A DNA stretch of 64,000 bases, taken from positions 1 to 64,000 of the forward strand of contig CAKNHF010000005.1 of NCBI GenBank assembly GCA_930972465.1. Reading direction: 5' to 3'. Shown here one piece after another: positions 43,112 to 51,198 of the stretch. The notes under the pieces were generated by a model. That model searched no databases. It had not been told where the DNA came from and was given only the letters and a program-made list of their open reading frames with translations. This DNA comes from an uncultured Lachnospiraceae bacterium. GTDB lineage: Bacteria; Bacillota; Clostridia; Lachnospirales; Lachnospiraceae. The translations under genes and the position numbers were made by a program. Positions within the stretch are counted from its first letter, which is position 1, and each line of letters begins with the position of its first letter.

Positions 43112-44446
43112 ATGAAGATAGCACTGCCAAGGAAAGTATTGATGATCATCAATAATCTGCAGCTCCATGGCTATGAAGCTTTCGCGGTAGGCGGATGTGT
43201 CAGGGATTCGATCCTGGCGAGGCGTCCGGAGGACTGGGATATCACTACTTCGGCGAAGCCGGAGGAGATCAAGAAGCTCTTTAGAAAGACGGTGGATACG
43301 GGGATCGAACACGGCACAGTTACGGTTCTGCTGGGGAAAGACAGCTTTGAGGTTACAACTTACCGGATTGACGGAGCTTATGAGGACAGCCGTCATCCGA
43401 AAGAAGTGAAATTTACGAACCGCCTTGAGGAAGATCTGAGGCGGAGAGATTTTACGATTAATGCAATGGCATACAATGATGAAGTGCGGCTGGTGGATGT
43501 ATTCGGTGGAATGCAGGATCTTAATCATCACAGGATCCGGTGCGTGGGGGATCCGGAAGAGAGGTTTTCGGAAGACGCCCTGCGCATTCTGAGAGCCGTA
43601 CGGTTTTCCGCGCAACTTAATTTCCCGATCGAGCCGAATACTGCCCGGGCGGTGAAGAAGCTGGCGCCGACACTGAAAAAGATCAGCGCGGAAAGAATCC
43701 GGACAGAACTGGTAAAACTGCTTGTTTCTCCTCATCCGGAGAGAATACAGGATGCCTTTGAACTGGGAATCACCCGGGTTATTCTGCCGGAGTGGGATGC
43801 GATGGTCGGAGTGGAGCAGCATACGCCTCATCATAAATACGATGTGGCTGAGCACACGATTCGTGCGCTTAAGAATGTAAAGCGGGATAAGATTCTGCGT
43901 CTTACAATGCTGTTTCATGATATGGGAAAGCCGGCGATGAAGACCACGGATGAGAAAGGCCAGGATCATTTTAAAGGCCATGCGCTCGTGAGTGAGGAGA
44001 TCGCCAGGAAGATCCTGCGCAGACTGAAGTTTGACAACGATACAGTGAAGACGGTTACCCGTCTCGTATGCTATCATGACTACCGGATAGAGGCGACCCC
44101 TCAGAATGTCCGGCGTGCGATGAACCGGATCGGGGTGGAGCTGTTCCCGTATTATCTGGCTGTCCGAATGGCCGATGTCAAAGCGCAGAGCCCCTACAGG
44201 AAGAGAGAAAAGATAGAAAATATCGTCGAGATGCGCAGACTCTACCAGGAAGCGCTGCTTAAGGACCAGTGTGTCACCCTGCGCCAGCTTGCCGTGAGCG
44301 GAAAAGATCTGATGCAGCTCGGAATGAAACCGGGGAGGGAGCTCGGAAGCATGCTGAGCGAGCTGCTGGAATATGTTATCGATGATCCGGAACGGAACGA
44401 CAGAGATACTTTATGTAAATATGTAAAAGAAAAGCTCGGTTTATAG
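43112..44446 (+). CDS. cca: CCA-adding tRNA nucleotidyltransferase
   Basis: A 444-residue enzyme that builds or repairs the tRNA 3'-CCA end. The class II nucleotidyltransferase head is clear: VGGCVRD (residues 26-32), EDWDITTSA with the catalytic Asp pair, RRDFTINAMA, and RFSEDALRILRAVRFSA. An HD domain follows (TMLFHDMGKP, CYHDYRIEATP), which can give phosphohydrolase activity. GGAAGGAAG precedes ATG 43112. The adjacent genes are unrelated. Confidence 0.95.
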   Translation: MKIALPRKVLMIINNLQLHGYEAFAVGGCVRDSILARRPEDWDITTSAKPEEIKKLFRKTVDTGIEHGTVTVLLGKDSFEVTTYRIDGAYEDSRHPKEVKFTNRLEEDLRRRDFTINAMAYNDEVRLVDVFGGMQDLNHHRIRCVGDPEERFSEDALRILRAVRFSAQLNFPIEPNTARAVKKLAPTLKKISAERIRTELVKLLVSPHPERIQDAFELGITRVILPEWDAMVGVEQHTPHHKYDVAEHTIRALKNVKRDKILRLTMLFHDMGKPAMKTTDEKGQDHFKGHALVSEEIARKILRRLKFDNDTVKTVTRLVCYHDYRIEATPQNVRRAMNRIGVELFPYYLAVRMADVKAQSPYRKREKIENIVEMRRLYQEALLKDQCVTLRQLAVSGKDLMQLGMKPGRELGSMLSELLEYVIDDPERNDRDTLCKYVKEKLGL

Positions 44447-44593
44447 CATACTCGGGCTGTCCCGAACATACATTAGAAAGAACTTGAACATACCGCAGGG
44501 CAGGCGCTGCGTTTCGGCGCCGGATTTCAGGCGGAACATGTACACGGAAGCGGAACCGGAGAAGGTTCCGCGCCGTGAAGACAGGGGGCAGTC

Positions 44594-45601
44594 ATGAGAG
44601 AGTACGAATTAGAAGTCTTACAGCGATACGACGTGGAAGTAAAAGGCACCCGAAGAATCAGGGGTGCGTTTTTTTGCGACACTAGTGAGGGAGATATGCT
44701 TCTGAAGGAGACCGGTATCTCTGACAGAAGAGCGGCCCTGTTGTATATCGTACTGAGCCGTCTGGAACTGGAGGGAAGTGTAAAAGCTGATACTCCGGTA
44801 TTTACAAAGGACGGAGAACTGCTTGCCGCTTCGCGGGACGGTACGAGATATATGATGAAAAAATGGTATTCCGGACGGGAATGTGACGTGAAGAAGGAAT
44901 CAGAGATCATCGCGGCGTCCGGGAATCTCGCAAGGCTCCACAATGTGCTCAGATGGGAGGAGACCGGGACGGATCGTCCTCCGGCAGGACGGGATCCCGT
45001 GGAAGAGCTGGCCCGCCACAACCGGGAAATGAAGAAAGTCAGATCCTTTATCAGAGCGCGGGTGGCAAAAAATGAGTTTGAGTATCTTTATCTGGAAAGT
45101 TTTGAGAAAATGTATGCACTGGCGGTGCGGGTTCTGGAAAGGATGGAAGGATCCGGATGCATGGATCTGTACGGAAAAAGTGTGCGCAGCGGACGGATGC
45201 TGCACGGAGATTATAATTATCATAATCTGATTATGCTGCCGGGCGGGATGGCAGTGACGAACTTCGAGCATCTGAGAATCGGAATTCAGGCGCAGGATCT
45301 TTACTATTTCATAAGAAAAGCAATGGAAAAGTGTCATTGGAAACAGAAGCTTGGGAGAGAGATGCTTGAGGCATATCAAAGTGTACGCAAAATAGAACCT
45401 GTGGAGAAGGAATATATCGGGCTGTGCCTGGCATATCCGGAAAAATTCTGGAAAGCGGCCAGCAGCTATGCGCGTTCGAACAAGGCGTGGCTTCCGGAAA
45501 AAAGCGTCGAAAAGCTTCGGACAGCGGTACATCAGACTGAAGAAAAAGAAGCGTTTCTGGAGAATGTGTTTTCACTGGACCTGTATCGTTCCGGTCGATA
45601 A
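44594..45601 (+). CDS. CotS-like spore coat kinase-fold protein, likely inactive kinase
   Basis: A 335-residue protein with the aminoglycoside-phosphotransferase/CotS fold. The catalytic loop LHGDYNYHNLI is present, but the metal-binding aspartate expected in the following DF/DFE motif reads TNFEHLRIG, with Asn in place of Asp. It may therefore be a pseudokinase, or have altered metal use. CotS-family proteins in spore formers are coat components. GGGGGCAG precedes ATG 44594. It stands between cca and hup. Confidence 0.75.
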   Translation: MREYELEVLQRYDVEVKGTRRIRGAFFCDTSEGDMLLKETGISDRRAALLYIVLSRLELEGSVKADTPVFTKDGELLAASRDGTRYMMKKWYSGRECDVKKESEIIAASGNLARLHNVLRWEETGTDRPPAGRDPVEELARHNREMKKVRSFIRARVAKNEFEYLYLESFEKMYALAVRVLERMEGSGCMDLYGKSVRSGRMLHGDYNYHNLIMLPGGMAVTNFEHLRIGIQAQDLYYFIRKAMEKCHWKQKLGREMLEAYQSVRKIEPVEKEYIGLCLAYPEKFWKAASSYARSNKAWLPEKSVEKLRTAVHQTEEKEAFLENVFSLDLYRSGR

Positions 45602-45721
45602 AAAACGGACAGAAATGAAAAGAGAGTCTGCGCGTGCACGGCTTCGTTTCCATGGCCGGAAAGGCCGTGCTGACGGAGTTTTCGCGCTGTGCGGAAAAAC
45701 CCCGGAAAACAAGGAAACTTC

Positions 45722-45750
45722 TTGACAAACACATATGAAACCGTTATAAC
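45722..45750 (+). promoter_or_regulatory. Promoter of hup
   Basis: TTGACA, 17-bp spacer, TATAAC. A perfect -35 box, as expected for a highly expressed gene; the leader is about 95 bases. Confidence 0.75.
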
Positions 45751-45849
45751 AATACATAAGGGCAAGACCATGTGGACGTAAAGACTGTGAGCCTTTGAAA
45801 ATAAGAAGAAAATTGTACTCTGATACAATCAAAGAGGAGGAAATTATCC

Positions 45850-46122
45850 ATGAACAAAACTGAATTAATAACAGCGGTAGCTGAAAAAGCAGAAATTTCG
45901 AAAAAGGACTCCGAGAAGGCATTAAAGGCTTTTATCGATGTGGTAACAGAGCAGCTGAAGGCAGGGGAGAAGGTTCAGCTCGTGGGATTCGGTACATTTG
46001 AAGTGAGCGAGAGAGCCGCAAGAGAAGGAAGAAATCCGCAGACAGGCAAGACGATGAAGATCGAGGCCTGCAAGGCACCGAAGTTTAAAGCAGGAAAAGC
46101 TTTAAAAGACGCTATCAACTAA
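45850..46122 (+). CDS. hup: DNA-binding protein HU
   Basis: A 90-residue nucleoid protein. The dimerisation helices ([20 protein letters not shown]) and the family signature [21 protein letters not shown], with the DNA-bending Arg/Pro arm, are intact. It heads the conserved cluster hup-rqcP-yabP-yabQ-divIC-spoIIE. GAGGAGG precedes ATG 45850. A strong terminator follows. Confidence 0.97.
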   Translation: MNKTELITAVAEKAEISKKDSEKALKAFIDVVTEQLKAGEKVQLVGFGTFEVSERAAREGRNPQTGKTMKIEACKAPKFKAGKALKDAIN

Positions 46123-46169
46123 TCCGGAATTACGTTTTGTCAGCGGATAGAAACAGATGAGCAGGACAG

Positions 46170-46206
46170 GCACTTACAGTGTTCGACAGGCATTGTAAGT
46201 GCTTTT
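46170..46206 (+). terminator. Terminator after hup
   Basis: Twelve-base arms GCACTTACAGTG / CATTGTAAGTGC with one wobble, then TTTTT. Confidence 0.8.
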
Positions 46207-46283
46207 TATGTTTGCTCCGGAAGGACAGAAAGAAGAATGAAATTCTGCTGCATATATGGAAGAATGAAAAGGGAGGGAAAGAA

Positions 46284-46523
46284 ATGCGTTTGGATAAATT
46301 CTTAAAAGTTTCCAGGCTGATTAAAAGGCGTACAGTGGCCAATGAGGCCTGCGATGCGGGCCGGGTTATGGTCAACGGGAAAGCGGCGAAGGCATCTGTG
46401 AAGGTAAAACCGGGGGATGTCATTGAAATCCAGTTCGGGACAAGAACAGTCAAGGTGGAAGTGCTGGCTCTCCAGGATACTACGAAAAAGGAAGAGGCGA
46501 AGGAGCTGTTCCGTTATATTTAG
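46284..46523 (+). CDS. rqcP: S4-domain ribosome quality control protein RqcP
   Basis: A 79-residue S4 RNA-binding protein (MRLDKFLKVSRLIKRRTVAN, then GRVMVNGKAAKASVKVKPGD). In Bacillus, RqcP (YabO) works with RqcH on stalled 50S subunits to add alanine tails. Its place between hup and yabP is the conserved one. ATG 46284 follows GGGAGG. Confidence 0.9.
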   Translation: MRLDKFLKVSRLIKRRTVANEACDAGRVMVNGKAAKASVKVKPGDVIEIQFGTRTVKVEVLALQDTTKKEEAKELFRYI

Positions 46524-46609
46524 AATAAACGGAGACAGGAAAAGTATGTGGTCATAATTACGTACAACCCCTCATATATATAGAAAAGCACAGAGAAGGG
46601 GGAACGTAT

Positions 46610-46894
46610 ATGGAAGAACAGCGGATTGCAAAGGCACATAAGCTGGTGGTCAATAACAGAAAAACAAGTATGGTTACAGGAGTTCTGGATGTGCTTTCTT
46701 TTGACCTGAATGAGATCCTGCTTGAAACAGAACAGGGGATGCTGATGGTAAAAGGAACAGATCTGCATGTGAACAGACTGAGCGTGGAAAAAGGCGAAGT
46801 TGATCTTTCAGGCAATATCGACAGTATCGCTTATTCCAGTGCGTCTCCCTCGGGAAGACAGGGGGAGAATTTCCTGTCGAAGCTATTTAAGTAG
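46610..46894 (+). CDS. yabP: Sporulation protein YabP
   Basis: A 94-residue YabP-family protein (HKLVVNNRKTSMVTGVLDVLSFD, then GMLMVKGTDLHVNRLSVEKGEVDLSG). It is needed for sporulation in Bacillus and pairs with YabQ. Strong GGGGG ribosome site before ATG 46610. It shares an operon with yabQ, 11 bp downstream. Confidence 0.93.
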   Translation: MEEQRIAKAHKLVVNNRKTSMVTGVLDVLSFDLNEILLETEQGMLMVKGTDLHVNRLSVEKGEVDLSGNIDSIAYSSASPSGRQGENFLSKLFK

Positions 46895-46905
46895 GCGCTG
46901 CTGAC

Positions 46906-47235
46906 ATGTCTGGAATCGGAACGGAGACAGCCATCTTTTTCTATGCGTGTCTGAGCGGGATGACCGTATATTTTTCATACAGGATCCTTTCAAGCATTCG
47001 GGAAATAATACCACACAGCAATCTGGCGGTGGGCGTGGAAGATTTTATATTCTGGCTCGGGATGAGCGGATATCTGTTTTATCAGATGTATGTGACAACA
47101 TACGGCAGCATACGATGGTTCTTTGTGCTGGGCGTCGTGTGCGGAGATCTGCTTGCATACTGTGCTGCGGCTCTGTTGAAAAAAATATATTTAAAAGCCA
47201 AGAAAAAACTTGAAAAGTTCAGGGAAACCCGATAG
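46906..47235 (+). CDS. yabQ: Spore cortex protein YabQ
   Basis: A 109-residue protein with three to four membrane helices (about 7-25, 45-65 and 70-95) and a basic tail. This is the layout of YabQ, which Bacillus needs for cortex formation in the outer forespore membrane. It is the expected partner 3' of yabP. Confidence 0.88.
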   Translation: MSGIGTETAIFFYACLSGMTVYFSYRILSSIREIIPHSNLAVGVEDFIFWLGMSGYLFYQMYVTTYGSIRWFFVLGVVCGDLLAYCAAALLKKIYLKAKKKLEKFRETR

Positions 47236-47290
47236 AATATTGCGTATAGCGGGGAACGAAAATATTAATTAATAAGTTGGGTGAATGTGA

Positions 47291-47626
47291 ATGAAAAACG
47301 GAAAAAATGCAGGGAGAAGCCGGCGCGTGAGAAAGAAGAATTCCCGTCTCCGGCAGCACAGACGCAGTATGTTGATGATCAGCATGGTGCTGGTCCTGCT
47401 CTGCGGCGTACTTACAGTGAATTCCATTACGCTTCAGGCAAAGAACGAGAGCTACAAGGCTCAGGAAGCGGAGCTGGAAGCGCAGATCAGGGAAGAGGAA
47501 GAGCGTGCAAAAGAAGTTAAAGAATATGAAGAATATGTAAAAACAGATGAATACATAAAAGAGACTGCAGAGGATAAGCTCAATCTGGTGGATCCGAATG
47601 AGATTATCTTCAAATCGGCAGAGTAG
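47291..47626 (+). CDS. divIC: Septum protein DivIC/FtsB-like
   Basis: A 111-residue bitopic division protein: a very basic N-terminus (about 30 residues), one membrane helix (LMISMVLVLLCGVLTVNSI), a coiled coil (KNESYKAQEAELEAQIREEEER), and the C-terminal YIKETAEDKLNLVDPNEIIF block of the DivIC/FtsB family. It works with FtsL and DivIB in the divisome. Position in the cluster is conserved. Confidence 0.9.
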   Translation: MKNGKNAGRSRRVRKKNSRLRQHRRSMLMISMVLVLLCGVLTVNSITLQAKNESYKAQEAELEAQIREEEERAKEVKEYEEYVKTDEYIKETAEDKLNLVDPNEIIFKSAE

Positions 47627-47660
47627 ACATGCCGGGCAGGACAGAAGCGATACGAAAGAG

Positions 47661-47690
47661 ACTCCGGGAGAACTTCTCCTGGAGTTTTTG
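47661..47690 (+). terminator. Terminator after divIC
   Basis: ACTCCGGGAGAA / TTCTCCTGGAGT, one wobble, followed by TTTTTG. Confidence 0.75.
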
Positions 47691-47774
47691 TTTTCGCGGG
47701 AAATGTGCATATGACAGAGTATACGAGGCAGGGAAAGCGGAGAAAAGATACCTCCGCGGAAGAAGGGAGCAAGG

Positions 47775-49178
47775 ATGAAAATGAATGACGGACAGACCCT
47801 GCACAACAGTCCATATGTTGAGCAGATAGAAAAGTTTGCACAGTCACTGAAGCAGCTCTCGCAGACATTTCTTGGTCTGGAGGAGAAGAAGCAGGCTTTT
47901 TCTGATGATGAGATAGACGGAATGTTTGACAGAGTGAAAGAACGCGTGTGCGAGAACTGTGAGAAGTGCACCTGGTGCTGGGGAGAGAATTTTGTGCATA
48001 CCTACCAGATGGGATATGAGGTCCTGTCGGCGATCGACCACTATGGGAACGAGCTGAATACCGAGACAAAGAGAAAACTGATGCAGAGATGCATCATGGC
48101 GCCGAGATTTTTGAGAGAAATGCTGGAGGGTTTTCACGACGCGAGACAGAACATGATATGGATCAACCGCATGGCCAGGAGCAGAGAAGGCTGCGCAATC
48201 CAGATGGATACATTTGCGGACATGATAAAGAGTACGGCGAAAGAGCTGGAAGACAGTATTTTTACGGATGAGAGACTGGAAAAGAAAATTGTTTCTCATC
48301 TTAAGAAAAAAGGGGTCAGAGTTCTGTATACGCATTTTTTTATGAACCGGGAGGGAAAATATGAGGTCCATGTCACAGCCAGAGCCATGCAGAAAGAGAA
48401 GGTGAGTGTAAGGACGCTGGTTAAAGGAATCTCGGAGGCAGCCGGGCGGAGGTTCGTGGCGGAGAGCGACAGCGCGCAGATGCTCGGACAGAGATATATG
48501 ACTGTAGTGTGCAGGGAAGGGCCCACGTACTATACGATGCAGGGGGCAGCCCGGATCGGAAAAGGGAGCAGTCAGATATCCGGCGATAATTTCGCCATGA
48601 TGGAGATGCCGGGCGGACGGAAAGGCGTAGCTCTGTCGGACGGCATGGGATCAGGTGAAGAAGCGTGCAGAGAGAGCACGCTTGTGATCGAACTTCTGGA
48701 AGAACTGCTGGATGCGGGATTTCCGGTAAAAACAGCTATCCAGATGATCAATACGACCCTTGTCATGGGAAGAGAGGAGATTCATTATTCCACGGTTGAT
48801 ATGAGTGTGTTCGATCTGTACAGCGGAGAGTGCGAGATTATAAAAGCGGGCGCGTCATCTACGTTTATCAAGAAAAAGGACTCTGTGGAGCACCTCAGTT
48901 CCACAAGTCTTCCGATCGGAGTTGTGAATTCTATTGAGATCGATTCTGTGACGCGAAAGCTGGAGGACGGCGATTTCGTGATCATGGTGACAGACGGTGT
49001 GCTTGACGCGCTTCCGGTGGGAGAGCAGGATGTTCTTCTGGAGACGATCATACAGGGCAGCGCAATCACCAATCCGAGGGAGATGGCGCATCATGTGCTG
49101 GATCAGGTGCTGAACTGGACCGGGCGTGAACCGGAGGATGATATGACGGTACTGGCCATCGGACTGTGGGAATGCTGA
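47775..49178 (+). CDS. spoIIE: SpoIIE-type phosphatase without membrane domain
   Basis: A 467-residue PP2C phosphatase. The central SpoIIE region is marked by CENCEKCTWCW near residue 60; the PP2C domain has GDNFAMMEM, VALSDGMGSGEEA, FVIMVTDGVLDA and DDMTVLAIG. In Bacillus SpoIIE (about 827 residues) dephosphorylates SpoIIAA and so turns on sigma F, and its first 330 residues are membrane helices. Those helices are missing here and I find no reading frame for them upstream. GGGAGC precedes ATG 47775. The position in the cluster is the conserved one. Confidence 0.9.
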   Translation: MKMNDGQTLHNSPYVEQIEKFAQSLKQLSQTFLGLEEKKQAFSDDEIDGMFDRVKERVCENCEKCTWCWGENFVHTYQMGYEVLSAIDHYGNELNTETKRKLMQRCIMAPRFLREMLEGFHDARQNMIWINRMARSREGCAIQMDTFADMIKSTAKELEDSIFTDERLEKKIVSHLKKKGVRVLYTHFFMNREGKYEVHVTARAMQKEKVSVRTLVKGISEAAGRRFVAESDSAQMLGQRYMTVVCREGPTYYTMQGAARIGKGSSQISGDNFAMMEMPGGRKGVALSDGMGSGEEACRESTLVIELLEELLDAGFPVKTAIQMINTTLVMGREEIHYSTVDMSVFDLYSGECEIIKAGASSTFIKKKDSVEHLSSTSLPIGVVNSIEIDSVTRKLEDGDFVIMVTDGVLDALPVGEQDVLLETIIQGSAITNPREMAHHVLDQVLNWTGREPEDDMTVLAIGLWEC

Positions 49179-49198
49179 AGAAGCGCGGAAGTGCTGTC

Positions 49199-49227
49199 TT
49201 GAAATTTCCCGGTGTATTGGGTATAGT
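49199..49227 (+). promoter_or_regulatory. Promoter of tilS-hpt-ftsH
   Basis: TTGAAA, 17-bp spacer, TATAGT (49222-49227). The expected transcription start is at or next to the tilS ATG at 49234, implying a leaderless message. Confidence 0.6.
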
Positions 49228-49233
49228 TTACAT

Positions 49234-50652
49234 ATGATGGATAAAACAGAGAAAAAAGTAGAGCAGTTTATAAGAAAACACAGAATGATCGTAGAAAACG
49301 ACACAGTAGTCACAGGCGTATCGGGCGGTCCGGATTCGGTATGCCTGCTTTTTATGCTTTGCGGGCTCAGGGAGAAGATGGGCTTCCGGGTTATCGCATG
49401 CCATGTGAATCACGGGATCCGCGGAAAGGAGGCCGATGAGGACGAAAAGTATGTGGAAGAACTCTGCCGCAGACTGGATGTGCCGTGCCGTATTTTTCAT
49501 GAAAATGTGGAATTAATTTCCAGAAAACGGAAACAATCTCTTGAAGAGGCGGGCCGTGATGTTCGGCGGAATGCGTTTGAGTCGGTATGCAGAGAGGACG
49601 GCGGAACGAAGATTGCCACCGCTCATCACCGGGATGACAATGCGGAGACGGTGCTTCTGAATATTGCGAGAGGAACAGGGCTTCAGGGACTGTGCGGAAT
49701 CAGGCCGTCAAGACAGCAGTGGATCCGCCCCCTGCTCTGTCTTTCGCGGAAAGAGATCGAGGAATGGCTTGGGAAAAAGAGAATCCGCACCTGTTTCGAT
49801 GCTACGAATCAGGAGGATGAATATACAAGGAACCGCATCCGGCATAATATCCTTCCGGCTCTGGAAAAACAGATAAACGCCGGAGCGGCGGAACATATTC
49901 ATGAGCTGTCGCTTCAGGCTCAGGAGGTATGGGACTATATCCGGGGAAAGACCGAGGAGGCATGGGAAATGTGTGCGGCGCAGGAGAACACGGCGGACGG
50001 TATAGTGGTAACCGTAAGTGGAAGCAGAATGGAAACAGTGGATCCTGCGATAAAAAAATTCCTTATCCGAAGATGTATCCGGGAGGCAGCCGGACGGGAA
50101 CGGGATATCGAGTCTGTGCATATCGCGGCGGTTCTGGAACTGTTCGGGCGCCAGACGGGAAAACGCATTGATCTTCCGTATGGCGTGAAAGCGGTCAGAA
50201 CCTATGACGGCATTGTGCTCAGGAGGGATGCTCCCGGAAGGACAGCCGGCACAGAACCCGTGAAACTGATGGTTCCGGGAGAGACGTATTTTCCTGCCAC
50301 AGGGCAGAAAATATGCTGTATGCTCCTGGAAAAGACAGATGACTTTTTGGCAAAAGAGATACCACAAAAAAGCTACACGAAATGCTTTGACTATGATATA
50401 ATAAAATACAGTCTTTCTGCGAGGTTCAGGTCTTCCGGAGACTATCTGGCTATCGACGGAGACGGAAACAGGCAGAAACTGAAGTCGTATTTCATCAATG
50501 AAAAAGTTCCCCGGGAAGTGCGGGACAGAACGCTGCTTATTGCAGACGGCAGCCATATTGTATGGATTCCGGGCATGAGGATGAGTTCGGCATACCGGAT
50601 CGGGGACCATACGAAAAGAATTCTTATGATAAAGATAACGGAGGGGCAATGA
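49234..50652 (+). CDS. tilS: tRNA(Ile)-lysidine synthetase
   Basis: A 472-residue enzyme that converts C34 of the AUA-reading tRNA-Ile to lysidine. The PP-loop SGGPDS is at residues 30-35, with HVNHGIRG and TAHHRDDNAETVLLNIARGTGL following; the C-terminal substrate-binding domains end with RFRSSGDYL and WIPGMRMS. Two Met codons start the frame at 49234 and 49237, and there is no ribosome site upstream; a promoter -10 lies seven bases before. hpt follows one base after the stop. Confidence 0.93.
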   Translation: MMDKTEKKVEQFIRKHRMIVENDTVVTGVSGGPDSVCLLFMLCGLREKMGFRVIACHVNHGIRGKEADEDEKYVEELCRRLDVPCRIFHENVELISRKRKQSLEEAGRDVRRNAFESVCREDGGTKIATAHHRDDNAETVLLNIARGTGLQGLCGIRPSRQQWIRPLLCLSRKEIEEWLGKKRIRTCFDATNQEDEYTRNRIRHNILPALEKQINAGAAEHIHELSLQAQEVWDYIRGKTEEAWEMCAAQENTADGIVVTVSGSRMETVDPAIKKFLIRRCIREAAGRERDIESVHIAAVLELFGRQTGKRIDLPYGVKAVRTYDGIVLRRDAPGRTAGTEPVKLMVPGETYFPATGQKICCMLLEKTDDFLAKEIPQKSYTKCFDYDIIKYSLSARFRSSGDYLAIDGDGNRQKLKSYFINEKVPREVRDRTLLIADGSHIVWIPGMRMSSAYRIGDHTKRILMIKITEGQ

Positions 50653-50653
50653 C

Positions 50654-51181
50654 ATGTCAGAGACGATCAGAGTATTGATTCCAGAGGAAGAAGTAGATAA
50701 GAAGATAAGAGAACTCGGAGAAAAGATCAGTGAGGATTATGCCGGAAAGCAGATTCATCTTATCTGTGTGTTAAAGGGCGGCGTATTCTTTATGTGTGAG
50801 CTTGCGAAGAGGATTACGGTGCCGGTGTCCATGGATTTCATGTGTGTGGGGAGCTATGGAGACGGAACCGCTTCCAGTGGCGTTGTCCGTATCGCAAAGG
50901 ACCTTGACGAATCGATCGAGGGCAAGGAAGTACTTATAGTGGAAGATATTATTGATTCCGGCAATACGCTGTACTATCTGATGGATGTTCTTCAGCGGAG
51001 ACATCCGGCCAGCATCCGGCTCTGCACACTGCTGGACAAACCGGACAGGAGAGTGAAGGATGTAAAGGTTGATTACAGTGGATTTGAGATCCCGGATGAA
51101 TTTGTAGTCGGGTACGGACTTGACTATGCGCAGAAATATAGAAACCTTCCCTATATCGGTGTTGTGGAAGGCGTGGAATAG
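50654..51181 (+). CDS. hpt: Hypoxanthine phosphoribosyltransferase
   Basis: A 175-residue purine-salvage enzyme. The PRPP-binding motif reads VEDIIDSGNTL near residue 100, LKGGVFFMCELA gives the pyrophosphate loop, and GLDYAQKYRNLPYIGV the C-terminal purine-binding part. It sits between tilS and ftsH as in Bacillus. GGAGGGG precedes the ATG, which is one base after the tilS stop. Confidence 0.95.
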   Translation: MSETIRVLIPEEEVDKKIRELGEKISEDYAGKQIHLICVLKGGVFFMCELAKRITVPVSMDFMCVGSYGDGTASSGVVRIAKDLDESIEGKEVLIVEDIIDSGNTLYYLMDVLQRRHPASIRLCTLLDKPDRRVKDVKVDYSGFEIPDEFVVGYGLDYAQKYRNLPYIGVVEGVE

Positions 51182-51198
51182 GAAGGAGTAAGACAGCT

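Noticed and set aside
43016-44077. A 353-residue minus-strand frame over cca
   Set aside because: It is the antisense shadow of a well-recognised gene and shows no domain.
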